Assembly (NCBI GenBank): GCA_021030915.1 | Contig: JAGEMR010000254.1 | Span: forward strand, 1 to 17,609 | Reading direction: 5' to 3' | DNA: 17,609 bases | Source of the DNA: Astrothelium macrocarpum | Taxonomy: Eukaryota; Ascomycota; Dothideomycetes; Trypetheliales; Trypetheliaceae | Shown: one piece after another, positions 1-9,540 of the stretch | Numbering within the stretch: the first letter of the stretch is position 1 | Layout: each line of letters starts with the position of its first letter | Program-made: the position numbers and the translations under genes | The notes under the pieces: model-generated | What the model was told of the DNA's origin: nothing | The model's input: only the letters and a program-made list of their open reading frames with translations | The model's database searches: none

Positions 1-32
1 TTGATTGAGGTGGTAGCTTTTTTGGTGTTCGT

Positions 33-66
33 GTTCCACTCGCTTGTATGTTCCGCTCGCTTGTGG
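33..66. repeat. 17-base imperfect tandem duplication
   Basis: Two adjacent 17-base units, GTTCCACTCGCTTGTAT and GTTCCGCTCGCTTGTGG, differ at three positions. They lie in the short normal-composition stretch just before the A/T-rich block, so they may belong to the edge of the neighbouring transposon, but nothing else shows this. Confidence 0.5.
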
Positions 67-75
67 AATACGTTA

Positions 76-410
76 TCATTATTTTTTTAAATAAAAATTA
101 TAAATTTATATTTTTAAAATGATGATACGAATTAGAATAAAAATTTAAATATTTTAAATTTAATAAAATAATTATTGCAATTCTTTCAATTTCTACAGAA
201 TCAATAAAATTTGAAAGAATTTTTTCTGAAATTAAAAGAATTTATTTATTCAAAAATTGAATAAATTAAATATATGATTAATTGATTCAGAAAGGATTAT
301 ATTAAATATGAAAATATAATTAGATCAATTTTGATATCAAAAGAAATTGAAAAAATTTTCGATAATAATAAAAATATTCTAATAGGACTTTCTGAGAATC
401 TATAATTATT
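76..410 (+). mobile_element. Decayed hAT transposase, C-terminal dimerisation region (RIP-like)
   Basis: This A/T-rich block is unlike the flanking DNA. In the plus frame starting at 171 it reads IIAILSISTESIKFERIFSE, then IKRI and further codons broken by several TAA and TGA stops. The motif order resembles the conserved hAT C-terminal dimerisation domain (roughly LSIP..S...ERxFS..K). The F before ERIFS where P or S is usual, and the stops where Q, R or W codons would be expected, fit C-to-T and G-to-A decay. The rest of the element would lie off the left edge of the window, and I could not identify its 3' terminal repeat. The assignment rests on one short motif, so a chance match in A/T-rich DNA is possible. 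Confidence 0.45.
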
Positions 411-420
411 ATTCTCCTTA

Positions 421-1772
421 TCTTATTTGATACTATCTCGCTATCTTGCTTATATGGTATTAGTAGGTCAAGTAATCTGGTAATCTAATATGGCCAATGG
501 AGAGGTCCTTGGCAGGCCAACACCATATGCCCATGTATGTGTATCTGTAATGAGCCGGCAGTAGTTGACAAGGCTAGATAAAACTTATCGATTGCATTGT
601 GGATAAGAGCTCTTCAGAATCAATACCGTGTATACAAGCAGCATAAGCAATGATGGAAGCTATAGGGGTGAAGATGCCAAACGAAGTATATGGCCCCTTT
701 TTGGCTTGACTAACTCCAGGTATGGGATACTCACTTTGCTTTGGACTCTCACTTCACCATCGCGCATACGTGAGTAATTATTACGGGAATCGCATTACAA
801 AAACCCAGACACTGAGAGTGATGTCTTAGGAAATTTTTACACCCAACTACCGGCAACAAGAAATACAAAACCCTCTGACAACGACTCCATAGCACGGCCA
901 TCAGCTCTGGAATAAGGAATGTCACTTCGGCTGTAATCCCACAAAGGCGCATACCCACCAATTCTTGTCCGTGTGGGATTATCAAGGGCTAGTACCTAGG
1001 GCGAATCGAGTTGGAGACTTGGAAATGATGTGTACGTACATAGACCACCTGAAATTTCTTTGAATAAGATTGCGCATGTGAGAATTCGATTTTACACCTA
1101 CCGCATCAGATTACATTATTCCACAATTCTCCATCATTTGGAGGGACGCTTTGTATATCTTTGAGTTTATAATAAACTCAAATGGGAGGAAGGTACGTTA
1201 CCCTGCTCGAGCGGGGCTTGACGGCTTGGTGCTTCGGTGATGCTGATGCATTCAATATTAAGCCAACAAGTGATAGAACCAAGATACGACTCTGGCGATA
1301 CACCTGGGCTTTACAGGCTCAAAATCGCGGCTACCTCATTGGTGCGCACTGATGCACAGCACATTCAGCCGCTATCGTCTTGGCAAAAAGGCTTCAACCA
1401 CGATTGGGTTAGAAGCACTCACATCAACTCAGCTCTGCATACGCAAGGACGATTTCGGCACGTTGGTTTCATATATCAGCATGGCGTATCAAGCGCCCTT
1501 ACACTGGGCGCCAAGGCAAGTACGTATAGACGCAGAGGTGAATTCTCTTTTCCCCTCTCTTCTTTCGCTGCGTGATTGTCCTCGATGAAGTTCTCAACAT
1601 CTGCGACCTACACAACAAATTCATAGAGGCGACAGTACGATGTTCTTCTAGCAGATTGATGAGCTTCTTTCTTTGAGCATAGAGGAACTTGGGTTTCTCA
1701 TGGTCTGAATCGCTCGGATACGTTTGATAGCATATACTCGCTCATCGTCAAACTCGACTACTCTTTTCAACA
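421..1772. other. Intergenic stretch, no supported gene
   Basis: Composition is ordinary. The open frames here are short (up to 112 codons on the plus strand at 1237-1575), overlap in different frames, and show no motif or domain I recognise. Apart from the palindrome at 1160-1182 I see only the presumed 5' region of the membrane protein gene at its right end. A pyrimidine-rich stretch lies just before the ATG at 1773. Confidence 0.5.
1160..1182. repeat. Perfect inverted repeat, 11-base arms
   Basis: TTTGAGTTTAT and ATAAACTCAAA are exact reverse complements separated by one A. It lies about 590 bases upstream of the membrane protein ATG. It could be a protein-binding palindrome or a transposon footprint; nothing in the sequence decides this. 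Confidence 0.8.
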
Positions 1773-3904
1773 ATGCAGAACACACGAAAAGGTCGAATCG
1801 CTTCCATTTGGGATTACTCAAGAGCAAAGTTCGACACTTTGTTTCGATACAGACCATTGTCTGATACTTCCAAAAATGGTGTCTTTCCACAAGCAATCTT
1901 ATCGGATGTTGAGAGTGCTGCTTTATCGAGTCAGTTCTCACAGCCTTGTCTCAGAATCAGGATTGACATTCTTATACAGCGGGAATCTTTAACTCGGAAA
2001 CATCTCGTCTTCATGCACAGACCCAGTCTAACGACTACGATCAAAATGAAGAGACCAATGATAACAAACCAGAGGGCAAGCTATGGCAAGCTGGCTTTGC
2101 AGTTCGATTTCCATTCTTGGGCTTATTCTGTTTATTATTCATCATCGGGTCGGTTGTGGGCATCATTGCCGTTCTCCTGATCTCTGATGGTAAGAATGTT
2201 GATACATGGGATTCTAAATTGGTCCGTATCGCCGGCAACACTCGGTATTGGCGGGTCGGAGTGAGTACCTGGATTGCCTTCTTCAACTTTATCATGGGAA
2301 AAGCGCTGGCCGTCATGTTCGCTGAAGCCGTCGCGATCTCCTGGTAGGTGGACGCCATGCAAGGACAGACACTCAAACATCTCCATTTTCATTTGGAAGT
2401 TAGCCAGTCAATGTTGGCCATCTTTTCACGTAGGAAGATGTGGGGCTGGGTATGTATCGCTAGTATTGCTTTTACAGCGTTTTCAGGACTTGAAGCACTT
2501 GTGCAGACAGCAAGTTCCTCAGCAACAGCCCTTTCCAACTACAATTGCAGCATGAACGCCACTCTTGCCAATGCTCTACCTGCTGGTTTCTCGGGGGTGA
2601 TGGGTGCTATAGGGCACGATAGCTTCGATACAGTGTCCTACACACCTAACTTTACCCAGATACTCCAGAACTACAATCATCAAACTCCAAAACTCCTTGA
2701 ATTAGATGGATGCCCCTCGGACTCAAGTGCAGGTTGCTCTACGACTCTTCACGGAGTTGGATTTCAATACACTTGTACAGCAACGCGAAGTGGACTACAG
2801 CAACCGCTGTCCAACAAAAATGGCTATGCACAACAGCCTCAACAAACAGTCTTCGAGGTTAGATTCTATAAAGTCGGCTGGTCGATAATACTGAACACCC
2901 TCTGGCAAGATCAGCCTGGATACAGAGGGCTGGTTGTTGCAAATCGTAACTGTACTCTCGTTCCAGCGCTGGTAGAATATCCTGTCAATGTCACGCAGCA
3001 AATCGCAACCCTTGGACCTCCCAAATCTACAGTGAACTGGACAGTGACTTTGAATCACACAGCTGGAACTTCACTTGGCGTGGGCAAAGTGATCCAAATT
3101 CTTCCCAAGCCGGGTTATGACCAAATACAGGACCAGAAGCTGAGTGATGACTATGCTGAACCTAGTACTCACAGCACCTTAGGCGGACTTTCACTGGCAT
3201 TTTCTAGCCTTTTCGACTCGAGTATTTCTGTCGCAAGCGACGTTACGAATTTTGGTCCCGATATAGATGTACAGGGTTCATTTACGGCTCCCTACATGCA
3301 GCTGTCGCCTACCAATAACCAGGAAGACGTCTTGAACAATGTGATTCCCTCTCCAATGGAAGCACTCTTAAGCAACATCCGGGATATCATGTTTCGCAGC
3401 TCATTAGCAATCGCACAGAACAAGATTGCAGGATACTCTTTTCTTCCAAATGGTACTGAGGTTCTAACTTCGACTGTGCCATCCCAAAATACCACCTATC
3501 CGGGAACTTACTACATATTCGAAACCGTTTACAAAACCAATAACATCACACTTGGTGTTGCGGTCGGGATGATTTTTATTGCTTTGTTAGCGATAATGCC
3601 GCTGTATTGGGGCTTTTGGCGTCTTGGCAGAAAAGTGAGCATGTCACCGCTGGAGGTGGCAAAAGCAATGCACTGTTCAACAATTCCTAGCCCACAAATG
3701 GAAAAGCTGGAGGCGCACAGTATCTTAGAAGCTAGGGACCACTCTGATCGGCCGTTAGAATCTGGCTCAAATCTCTCGGATAACGAGTTGGTAGATTTAC
3801 TGGGCGACGCCGAGGTTAAGTTCGGCGAGGTAGCGCCCAACCTTTTGGGAATGGGGTTTAGTGAGTATACACAGACGCCGTTGATGGGTAGGCGATATCA
3901 TTGA
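1773..3904 (+). CDS. Fungal multi-pass membrane protein, interrupted by an in-frame TAG
   Basis: The likely model is exon 1 at 1773-1929 (ATG with A at -3), intron 1930-1979 (GTCAGT donor, TTGAC branch, TACAG acceptor), then 1980-3904, about 693 codons. Membrane segments are near residues 99-121, 147-174, 205-225 and 576-598. Between the last two is a loop of about 350 residues with many N-glycosylation sequons (NCS, NAT, NFT, NVT, NWT, NHT, NGT, NTT, NIT) and scattered cysteines, so it probably faces the outside or lumen. A hydrophilic tail of about 95 residues follows. The layout resembles DUF3176-like fungal membrane proteins of unknown function. Codon 175 (2345-2347) is TAG directly after ISW, and the same frame continues with a plausible family sequence (TLKHLHFHLE). 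Either the gene has a nonsense mutation, with TGG to TAG the likely change, or a 60-base intron at 2344-2403 (GTAGGT...TTAG), which keeps frame, removes it. I favour the nonsense reading because the intron would delete a segment that looks conserved and has no good branch site. Confidence 0.72.
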
Positions 3905-4573
3905 AGTAAATGTCACGCATAGGCGTTGGATCGTCTTGACCACGACGGCTTCAATGTTCTCCTCCAACGATATCTAATTTCAAGAGCACTTATTGTAATT
4001 TTCATCTTATTCTCTGTTAGCTTTACTCCAACACCAAGCGTTCGTAGATCTTTAAACTACCATGCGACATCCTTGTTAGCGTCTAAGTGCGAGAAGGCAG
4101 ATCTTTAACTTGATGACAGTCGAGAAGGATTCAGGATTCTTAACTATTCAACCATATATCGGCGGTTTGGCATTAGAGGAACAACACGCCTGCGGCGCAA
4201 CAGCCAGAAATACAAAGCGGTGGCCCTATCTTCTGGTTATGTATCGCCTTAACAACACCTACGCGCAATTAAGAACAATGCAAAAACAATAGAGATAGAG
4301 TAAGACGTTCATACAGTATCTGGCATCCTGTCATGTTCTAGCGTGATCTGGATGATTTCCTAGTCGGTATTGTGGCTAAGGGACGCTATTCCAGCTTCAG
4401 TTAGCTGTTCAGGTAACCCTGTTCTCTCACATCTTTAGGTACGGAGATGATGGTGTTCTCGATTATTCAAAGCACTCGATAGTCAATGATTGCTATCCAC
4501 CTAACGGTATCAGGATCTCGATTGAGGTCGAATCTGCAGTAGGACTTGCGACCTCACTACCCTCCGCCTCAAC
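3905..4573. other. Intergenic stretch between two plus-strand genes
   Basis: It holds the 3' flank of the membrane protein gene and the 5' flank of the transcription factor. Two 60-codon open frames (3926-4108 and 4110-4292) lie in different frames, lack motifs and read as noise. No repeat or RNA gene is visible. Confidence 0.5.
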
Positions 4574-6659
4574 ATGCGCACTCGACAAGGGACTTCTGAT
4601 GGCACTAAGAAGAGAGCATGTGTAGAGTGCAGGCAGCAAAAAGCTAGTAGCTCGCGGTACTGTGGCTCATAGTCGGGTTATGCTAACCATAATGCGAGTA
4701 GATGCGATGCGCAGATGGTTCAGAAGAGTCTGGAATGCCCTGTTCGCGCTGTCGGCGACTGAAGATATCATGCGTCTATTCAGCCCCATTCCATCGAGTG
4801 CACAAACGAAAGTAGGCGTCATCCTCCATCCTGTCTGACAAGTCTCATTGCGGTCAAGACGTATGCAAGAGCTCGAGGAGGAAGCTTCAGCCCTGCGACA
4901 AGAGCTGGAAGAAGCTACTACTCCGCTCACAATCGATGACTCTTGCACTCCTACGGGTAAGATAGCTTCTATGGCTAGCTGGACGTTTTTAAAGTAACCA
5001 TATTCCAAGGCGCCCAGAACGACGAGCCGACGGAGGCCAGATCAATTGATGGACTCGAACTTAACTACGCTATCATAGACCACTGCTTCAGGCTATTCTT
5101 CGGTGACTACCACTCCTTACTTCCAATTCTTGATCCTAGAACTACACCAAATATCCTCTATGGAAAGTCGTTAGTGCTCTTTTGGGTAGTAGTCTCTATT
5201 GGCGCCCGAAAGAACTCGGCTCATCCAAATCTGATCACTGCTCTGTCCCCTCGAGTTTCTCCGCTTGTCTTGGCCTCACTAAATACTCGAACAAAGCCGC
5301 TTGAAGCAATCAAGGCCATGCTGCTGCTTATGGAATGGCCATTCCCGTCAAATTCCTATCAGTATGAACCCTCGTTTGTATTGAGCGGTGCGCTTATTCA
5401 CATGGCAATGCAAAACGGATTGCATACCCCTTATCTTAGCAGGGAGGCACCAAAGCTGGAAGCCCAGTCTAGCTTCGTCGAGTCTACCGCGGTGGAGAGG
5501 GCACGATTGTGGGCCTACGTTGTCATTGTCTACCAAAGGTAAGACCTAACGTTCCGCATCAAGATTTCTAACATATCACTGCGCAGGTCTTGTTCCGCCT
5601 GCGGACATCCTCCTCTGCTGTCTATCGATGCATATACCGAACAAGAAGAATTCAACAACATGTTGCTACAATTTCCCGCCGACCTACAGTTACAGCTTCA
5701 GCTTACCAATATTATGGCGCGTGGACAGAAAACATTCATCCAATATGGCTCGCGGAAACTAACTATGCAGCAAGAGCAAGGTCTGGATTCCGTTTTGAGA
5801 ATGGTCGCTGGTCAACTCGACAGTCTAGAATTTTCCGCCTTGTCCAGTAGGTACCATCATTTATGATGCTTTTCCAAATCAGACTAACAAGCGCATGGAT
5901 TGGGAAAAGTTTCACGTGGCCATCTGTCGTTTAGATGTCCTTGCCATGCACTTTTTCAGACAATGGGAAAGCATCGATATACGGATTTGTCAATCGATCT
6001 TCGATACGACCCTTCAAGTCTTTGCCTTTATATGCGAGCAGGAAACAAACCATAAGCTCAGCAGTTTCTGTCCGCGCTTCGTCATTTCCGCACTCAAAAT
6101 GGGGCAAGCTCTTATGTTTCGGCTACTCAAAGGGCCCTTTGCAGGTTACGTTGACGAAAAGCTTGGGTTCTCAATGTTCCATGCAATGATCACCTTTATG
6201 AGATCAGTTTCTCTTGAAGACGGCGACAAAGTTCATAGAGCAGTAACAATTATTCAGCAGGTGTCGGATATTGACAACATGTTCGAGGATACCAGCGGAA
6301 ACTGGGACATTGCATTGCGGATTAAACATAGACTTTCCGCAAGTGTGGTCCAGGACATAGGTATTCGCTGGAGAGAAAGGCATCTCAACACGGACAGACC
6401 CCGTGGCTTCCAGCAAGATGCCGGTAAGTTCTTTGTTTTAGAAAACAGACCAAAAAGAGAGCAAGACACTAACCGTCTTATTACAGCTGCTATACCACCC
6501 CACACAAGCGCTACCCGTTCAGCTCAAATCGTTCTTGACAATGAGCAAAAAACTGCTATGGGCTCCACAAGTACAAACACACTTACGGAGCCATATAGCG
6601 AGTTTCTGAGGGAGTTTGACTTTGATCTGGACGACTTTTTCGACTCACAATTTCTATAG
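4574..6659 (+). CDS. Zn2Cys6 fungal transcription factor
   Basis: Nuclear DNA-binding regulator, about 590 residues. Exons as read: 4574-4642, 4702-4811, 4859-4956, 5010-5538, 5587 to about 5846, about 5892-6423, and 6487-6659. The zinc cluster is complete across introns 1-2: C16, C19, C26, C37, C40 and C47 give CX2CX6CX10CX2CX6C, followed by a basic linker (HKRKR) and a short coiled coil (MQELEEEASALRQELEEA). Exon 4 matches the fungal-specific middle homology region (FFGDYHSLLPILDP; WPFP; GLHTPYL; RARLWAYVVIVYQR). The C-terminus is acidic and aromatic (EFDFDLDDFFDS), suggesting an activation segment. Introns 2, 3, 4 and 6 join in frame. Intron 1 needs a GC donor (AAA|GCTAGT) with branch GCTAAC and acceptor TAG at 4701. 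Intron 5 (about 5847-5891) has GTAGGT and CTAAC but leaves the frames one base out of register. Intron 6 (6424-6486) is 63 bases and open in frame. The target genes are unknown; the Old Yellow Enzyme gene is convergent, 262 bases away. Confidence 0.88.
6424..6486 (+). other. In-frame, stop-free intron of the transcription factor
   Basis: It begins GTAAGT, contains CTAAC near its 3' end and finishes TTACAG, so it is a canonical fungal intron. It is 63 bases long (21 codons) with no stop in the reading frame, so retention would insert 21 residues (from GKFFVLENRP onward) just before the acidic C-terminal segment without breaking the protein. Confidence 0.75.
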
Positions 6660-6921
6660 TACTAGTACTGGGACCGCCACAGAAGATATCGTTGGAAAAA
6701 TAGACCCTTTAAGAAATGGAACTACTTTAATACTGGAAATAAGTTATGAGATAGGTACTGCTGGAATATTCTGATATAACGTGTTGGAAAAACAGCTTCT
6801 GGATTCCTCTTCAAGGTCTAACTCTCTAGCCTAGCAAGGCCATAAATGAATCGCCATAGTAGCAGCGACCATATCTACGAAGGAAGAGCGTGAAGATAGT
6901 CGATTCAAAAGAGATCATACC

Positions 6922-8286
6922 TTATATTCTCGTGAATTGATTTGGCCACCAGACGTCCACTCCCAGTTTCGAGGCAACCCTCAACACCCAGTCCGGCTCC
7001 CTCAAGAATTGCTTAGCAACCAGGATAACGTCTGCCATTGCTTTTCCAGTGTGTTTGTCATGCGCTACATTTTTTGCTGTCTCAAATTCCGCGTCCGAGC
7101 CCTTCTCGGGCTGATTTACGCCCTGCTCCACAACTTCTCTCGCCTGTTCTGCTGTCGTGATCATGCCAGCAGCACCAATCAATAGCTCCAGGTTTTCGGA
7201 GTGGATGGTATCTCTGATCCTGCCAGCAATGTTCACGTGGTAGTCTATGGTACTAAACCCATCGAGATGCTGGCCTGGATGATTGCCACCGCTGCTGACG
7301 TCCAGCAGATCAACTCCTAGGGCAGGCAGTCGTCTGGCAACCTTGATCGTTGATTCGACATCCCACGACCCCAGCTTTCTACCCAGATCGGTATCTTCCA
7401 TGACATCTGTAGAAGATATGCGAAGGAAGAGCGGCATTCCGGGCGGTATGACATTCCTGACCGCTTCAACGACTTCAAAGAGAAGTCTTGTCCTATTTTC
7501 GAAGCTACCACCATACTCATCGGTCCTGTGATTAGGAATTGGAGACAGGAATTGGTGTAGAAGATAACCATGTGCCGCATGAATCTCTATCACATCTACT
7601 CCAGCCTTGACACTCCTTTCCGCTGCCTTTGCAAAATCGTGTATGACTTCTCCAATCTCCTGAAGCGTCAAAGCCTTGGGAGGCCAGAACCTGTTCCATT
7701 CCGGGTCGAAAGAACCATTGGAAAGACTATCCCAAGCTTGACTTTCTCCACCAGAGGGGCCTTTCACGTTATCTGGCCAGCCGCCAATGTCGACATCGGC
7801 ACGCTTGGACTTCCTTCCGAGACTTGTCGAGGCCCAAGGCGCAGCGGTACTACTCTTGCGACCAGCGTGCGCTAGCTGTATGCCCATGAGAGCACCTTGA
7901 GACTTGACAAAGTCGGCAACTCGTTTCAGGCCTTCGATTTGCGCATCATCCCATAAGCCAGGACAATTTGGTGAGATCCTCCCATTTGGCTGAACTCCTG
8001 TGGCTTCAACGAAAACTAGAGCAGCTCCCTTGATAGCGTAATGGCCCAGTGTAGCAACGTGCCAGTCCGTCAAGGCACCAATGGAGGGACCAGATGATGC
8101 CGAAGAGTACTGGCACATTGGAGAGACGATGATGCGATTGCGAAGAGTAACATTGCGAATTTGGAGAGGTCTGAATAACGTGGGCGTCTTTGAAGAGAGC
8201 TCCTTTGGCGTCCCTGGCGAGTGCAGATGTTGTGGCGTAAAGTATGGTAAGCCTGGCACTGGAGTGTTGAGGTTGTGTTGCGCCAT
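6922..8286 (-). CDS. NADPH dehydrogenase, Old Yellow Enzyme family (YqjM-like)
   Basis: FMN-dependent ene-reductase that uses NADPH to reduce activated C=C bonds of enones and related compounds, probably cytosolic. It is a single uninterrupted exon of 454 residues. The YqjM-type active site is visible: SPMCQYSS with C58 and Y60, GIQLAHAGRKSS with Q137, EIHAAHGYLLHQF with H236 and H239 (substrate-binding pair), and the DEYGGSFENRTRLL signature with R265. The FMN phosphate region is LLIGAAGMITTAE (residues 369-381) and QFLREPDWVLR (426-436). The first 35 residues (PGLPYFTPQH..SPGTP) are the extension common in fungal members. A segment rich in D, E and K at about 390-415 is a loop insertion before the last strand. 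The start has a poly-A leader on the coding strand. Physiological substrate unknown; stress detoxification or secondary metabolism are both typical for the family. Confidence 0.95.
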   Translation of the reverse strand: MAQHNLNTPVPGLPYFTPQHLHSPGTPKELSSKTPTLFRPLQIRNVTLRNRIIVSPMCQYSSASSGPSIGALTDWHVATLGHYAIKGAALVFVEATGVQPNGRISPNCPGLWDDAQIEGLKRVADFVKSQGALMGIQLAHAGRKSSTAAPWASTSLGRKSKRADVDIGGWPDNVKGPSGGESQAWDSLSNGSFDPEWNRFWPPKALTLQEIGEVIHDFAKAAERSVKAGVDVIEIHAAHGYLLHQFLSPIPNHRTDEYGGSFENRTRLLFEVVEAVRNVIPPGMPLFLRISSTDVMEDTDLGRKLGSWDVESTIKVARRLPALGVDLLDVSSGGNHPGQHLDGFSTIDYHVNIAGRIRDTIHSENLELLIGAAGMITTAEQAREVVEQGVNQPEKGSDAEFETAKNVAHDKHTGKAMADVILVAKQFLREPDWVLRVASKLGVDVWWPNQFTRI

Positions 8287-8305
8287 GATCGTGATAAATC
8301 AAGTC

Positions 8306-8319
8306 TTTTTTTTTTTTTT
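8306..8319. repeat. 14-base T homopolymer (poly-A leader of the Old Yellow Enzyme gene)
   Basis: On the minus strand this is an A14 tract ending about 20 bases upstream of the ATG at 8286, the usual place for an A-rich leader or nucleosome-excluding tract of a fungal promoter. No TATA box is obvious beyond it. Confidence 0.55.
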
Positions 8320-8699
8320 GGAAGATTTAGCAGTAGAAGTTTGGTCCTACGCGCATCTTGAAGGCGTTGCATACTCATGATAAATAATGCAAAAATGTCG
8401 TTATCACTGCCGGTTCCGGCATCTGGTATCGGGTACCAGTCTTTCCGAGCTGCTGTTTGCGAGAATGATATTGTAAGGCTACTTTGTATGGCTACGCTCC
8501 GGAATCGGTGTTTGTCGACCGGAACCGCTGGACTTCTGCTGCCTGCAACTCTCGTTAAACCGTGTGGGATTATTCACGTCAAGTCACTTGTATGTTTAAA
8601 TTTCTGACAAGTTCAATTTTTCCCCGAAAATTTCCGGGGAGAGGGAACTTTTTTTTTTCTGCAACGTCTACCGTTTCGTAATTCGTCCAAGGCTATCGC

Positions 8700-8984
8700 C
8701 TGAGATAAATGATATCGAGGATATAGCACACCAGAGCTCTCGCTTAGCGAACGCGACCTATCAAGTTCAAAGCTCACATGACCTATCAGAGTTGAGAGGT
8801 CGCTTAAGTTAAGTGATAGGTCAGATTAGCTTTTATTTCCCGCCTCTCATGCTCGAACATTTTGAGAATATGTTTTGGATTGTTTCGGACATATTTCTAG
8901 AATGTCGAGGCTGAATTTTTGATATGTTTTGAACATATTCAACCCTTTTGAGAGGCAAGATGACTGAGGCGACCTTTTGGTTAG
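8700..8984. repeat. Diverged fragment of the GAGAGGTC repeat family
   Basis: It contains TGACCTATCA facing TGAGAGGTCG around 8783-8802, a further GATAGGTCAGATTAGC, and the inverted pair GAATATGTT (8866-8874) and AACATATTC (8932-8940), the same kinds of sequence as in the better preserved copies at 9425-9532 and 10270-10578. Boundaries are approximate. Confidence 0.5.
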
Positions 8985-9267
8985 GAGTTTGGACCTCACT
9001 TGACCTCTCGCTTAGCTGATCTGACCGGTCAAAAATTGATCTCACCCCGAACCCCTCGTAACATGTCTTCACCCGAGCTCTCAGCTTCTTCACCTGACCT
9101 CTCACTTTTAATTCATTCCCGAATATCTTTTGAATTCTAGAAGGGCAGACTCTACGGTGCTCAACTGATCGGTCATGTGACTTACATAGCCTCTCAGGAT
9201 GAGAGGTCAGATTAGCTCGAGATTTTGAGAGGTCGAATCAGCTAAACGAGAGGTCTACTGAGTTATA
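8985..9267. mobile_element. Diverged MITE copy of the GAGAGGTC family
   Basis: The left part (TGACCTCTCGCTTAGCTGAT at 9001 onward, then a TGACCGGTC element) aligns with the left ends at 10199 and 10281. The right end GAGAGGTCTACTGAGTTATA at 9248-9267 is, as reverse complement, 17 of 20 bases identical to the terminal repeat of the copy at 10270. Length about 280 bases. It contains exact octamers at 9002, 9096, 9201, 9227 and 9248. No coding capacity. Confidence 0.5.
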
Positions 9268-9532
9268 TCCCGATCCAACCCCAACCGCTCTTCAAAGTAC
9301 CCCTTAATTTGCTCATCTAACCTATCATCTGATCCCCAGTTTTTGAATACGTTCAGAATACGTTTCAACACAGTGAGGGAATTTAAACAAGAAAAAAAAA
9401 AGCAAAAAAAGGGCCGGTAGATCTGACCGGTCAGGTGACTCACATGACCTCTCACATTGAGAGGTCAGGCTAGCTCGAGATTTTGAGAGGTCGTATCAGC
9501 TAATTGAGAGGTCTAGTGAGTTACGATCTGAT
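9268..9532. repeat. Partial copy of the GAGAGGTC family
   Basis: The right half (9425-9532) closely parallels 9166-9275: both run from a (G/A)CCGGTCA or ATCGGTCA element through AGCTCGAGATTTTGAGAGGTCG to a GAGAGGTCTA end, about 259 bases apart. Its left terminus is not visible, so it may be the outer half of a copy interrupted by the one at 8985-9267. Confidence 0.55.
9445..9467. repeat. Perfect 10-base hairpin within the repeat family
   Basis: TGACCTCTCA, then CAT, then TGAGAGGTCA: exact 10-base arms with a 3-base loop. Degenerate versions of the same hairpin occur near 9189-9209 and 8783-8802, so it is a structural part of the repeat rather than an isolated palindrome. Confidence 0.85.
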
Positions 9533-9540
9533 TTAGACTT

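Noticed and set aside
749..985. 78-codon minus-strand open frame
   Set aside because: Short, no motif, no convincing start context.
1237..1588. Overlapping open frames of 112 and 78 codons
   Set aside because: Two frames are open over the same bases and neither product has a recognisable motif.
4736..4743. Apparent one-base frameshift in the zinc cluster (reading RCDAQ...ECP then CSRC)
   Set aside because: Reading exon 2 from ATG at 4702 in the CSRC frame gives MRCADGSEESGMPCSRC, a perfect cluster without any frameshift; the problem moves to the intron 1 donor instead.
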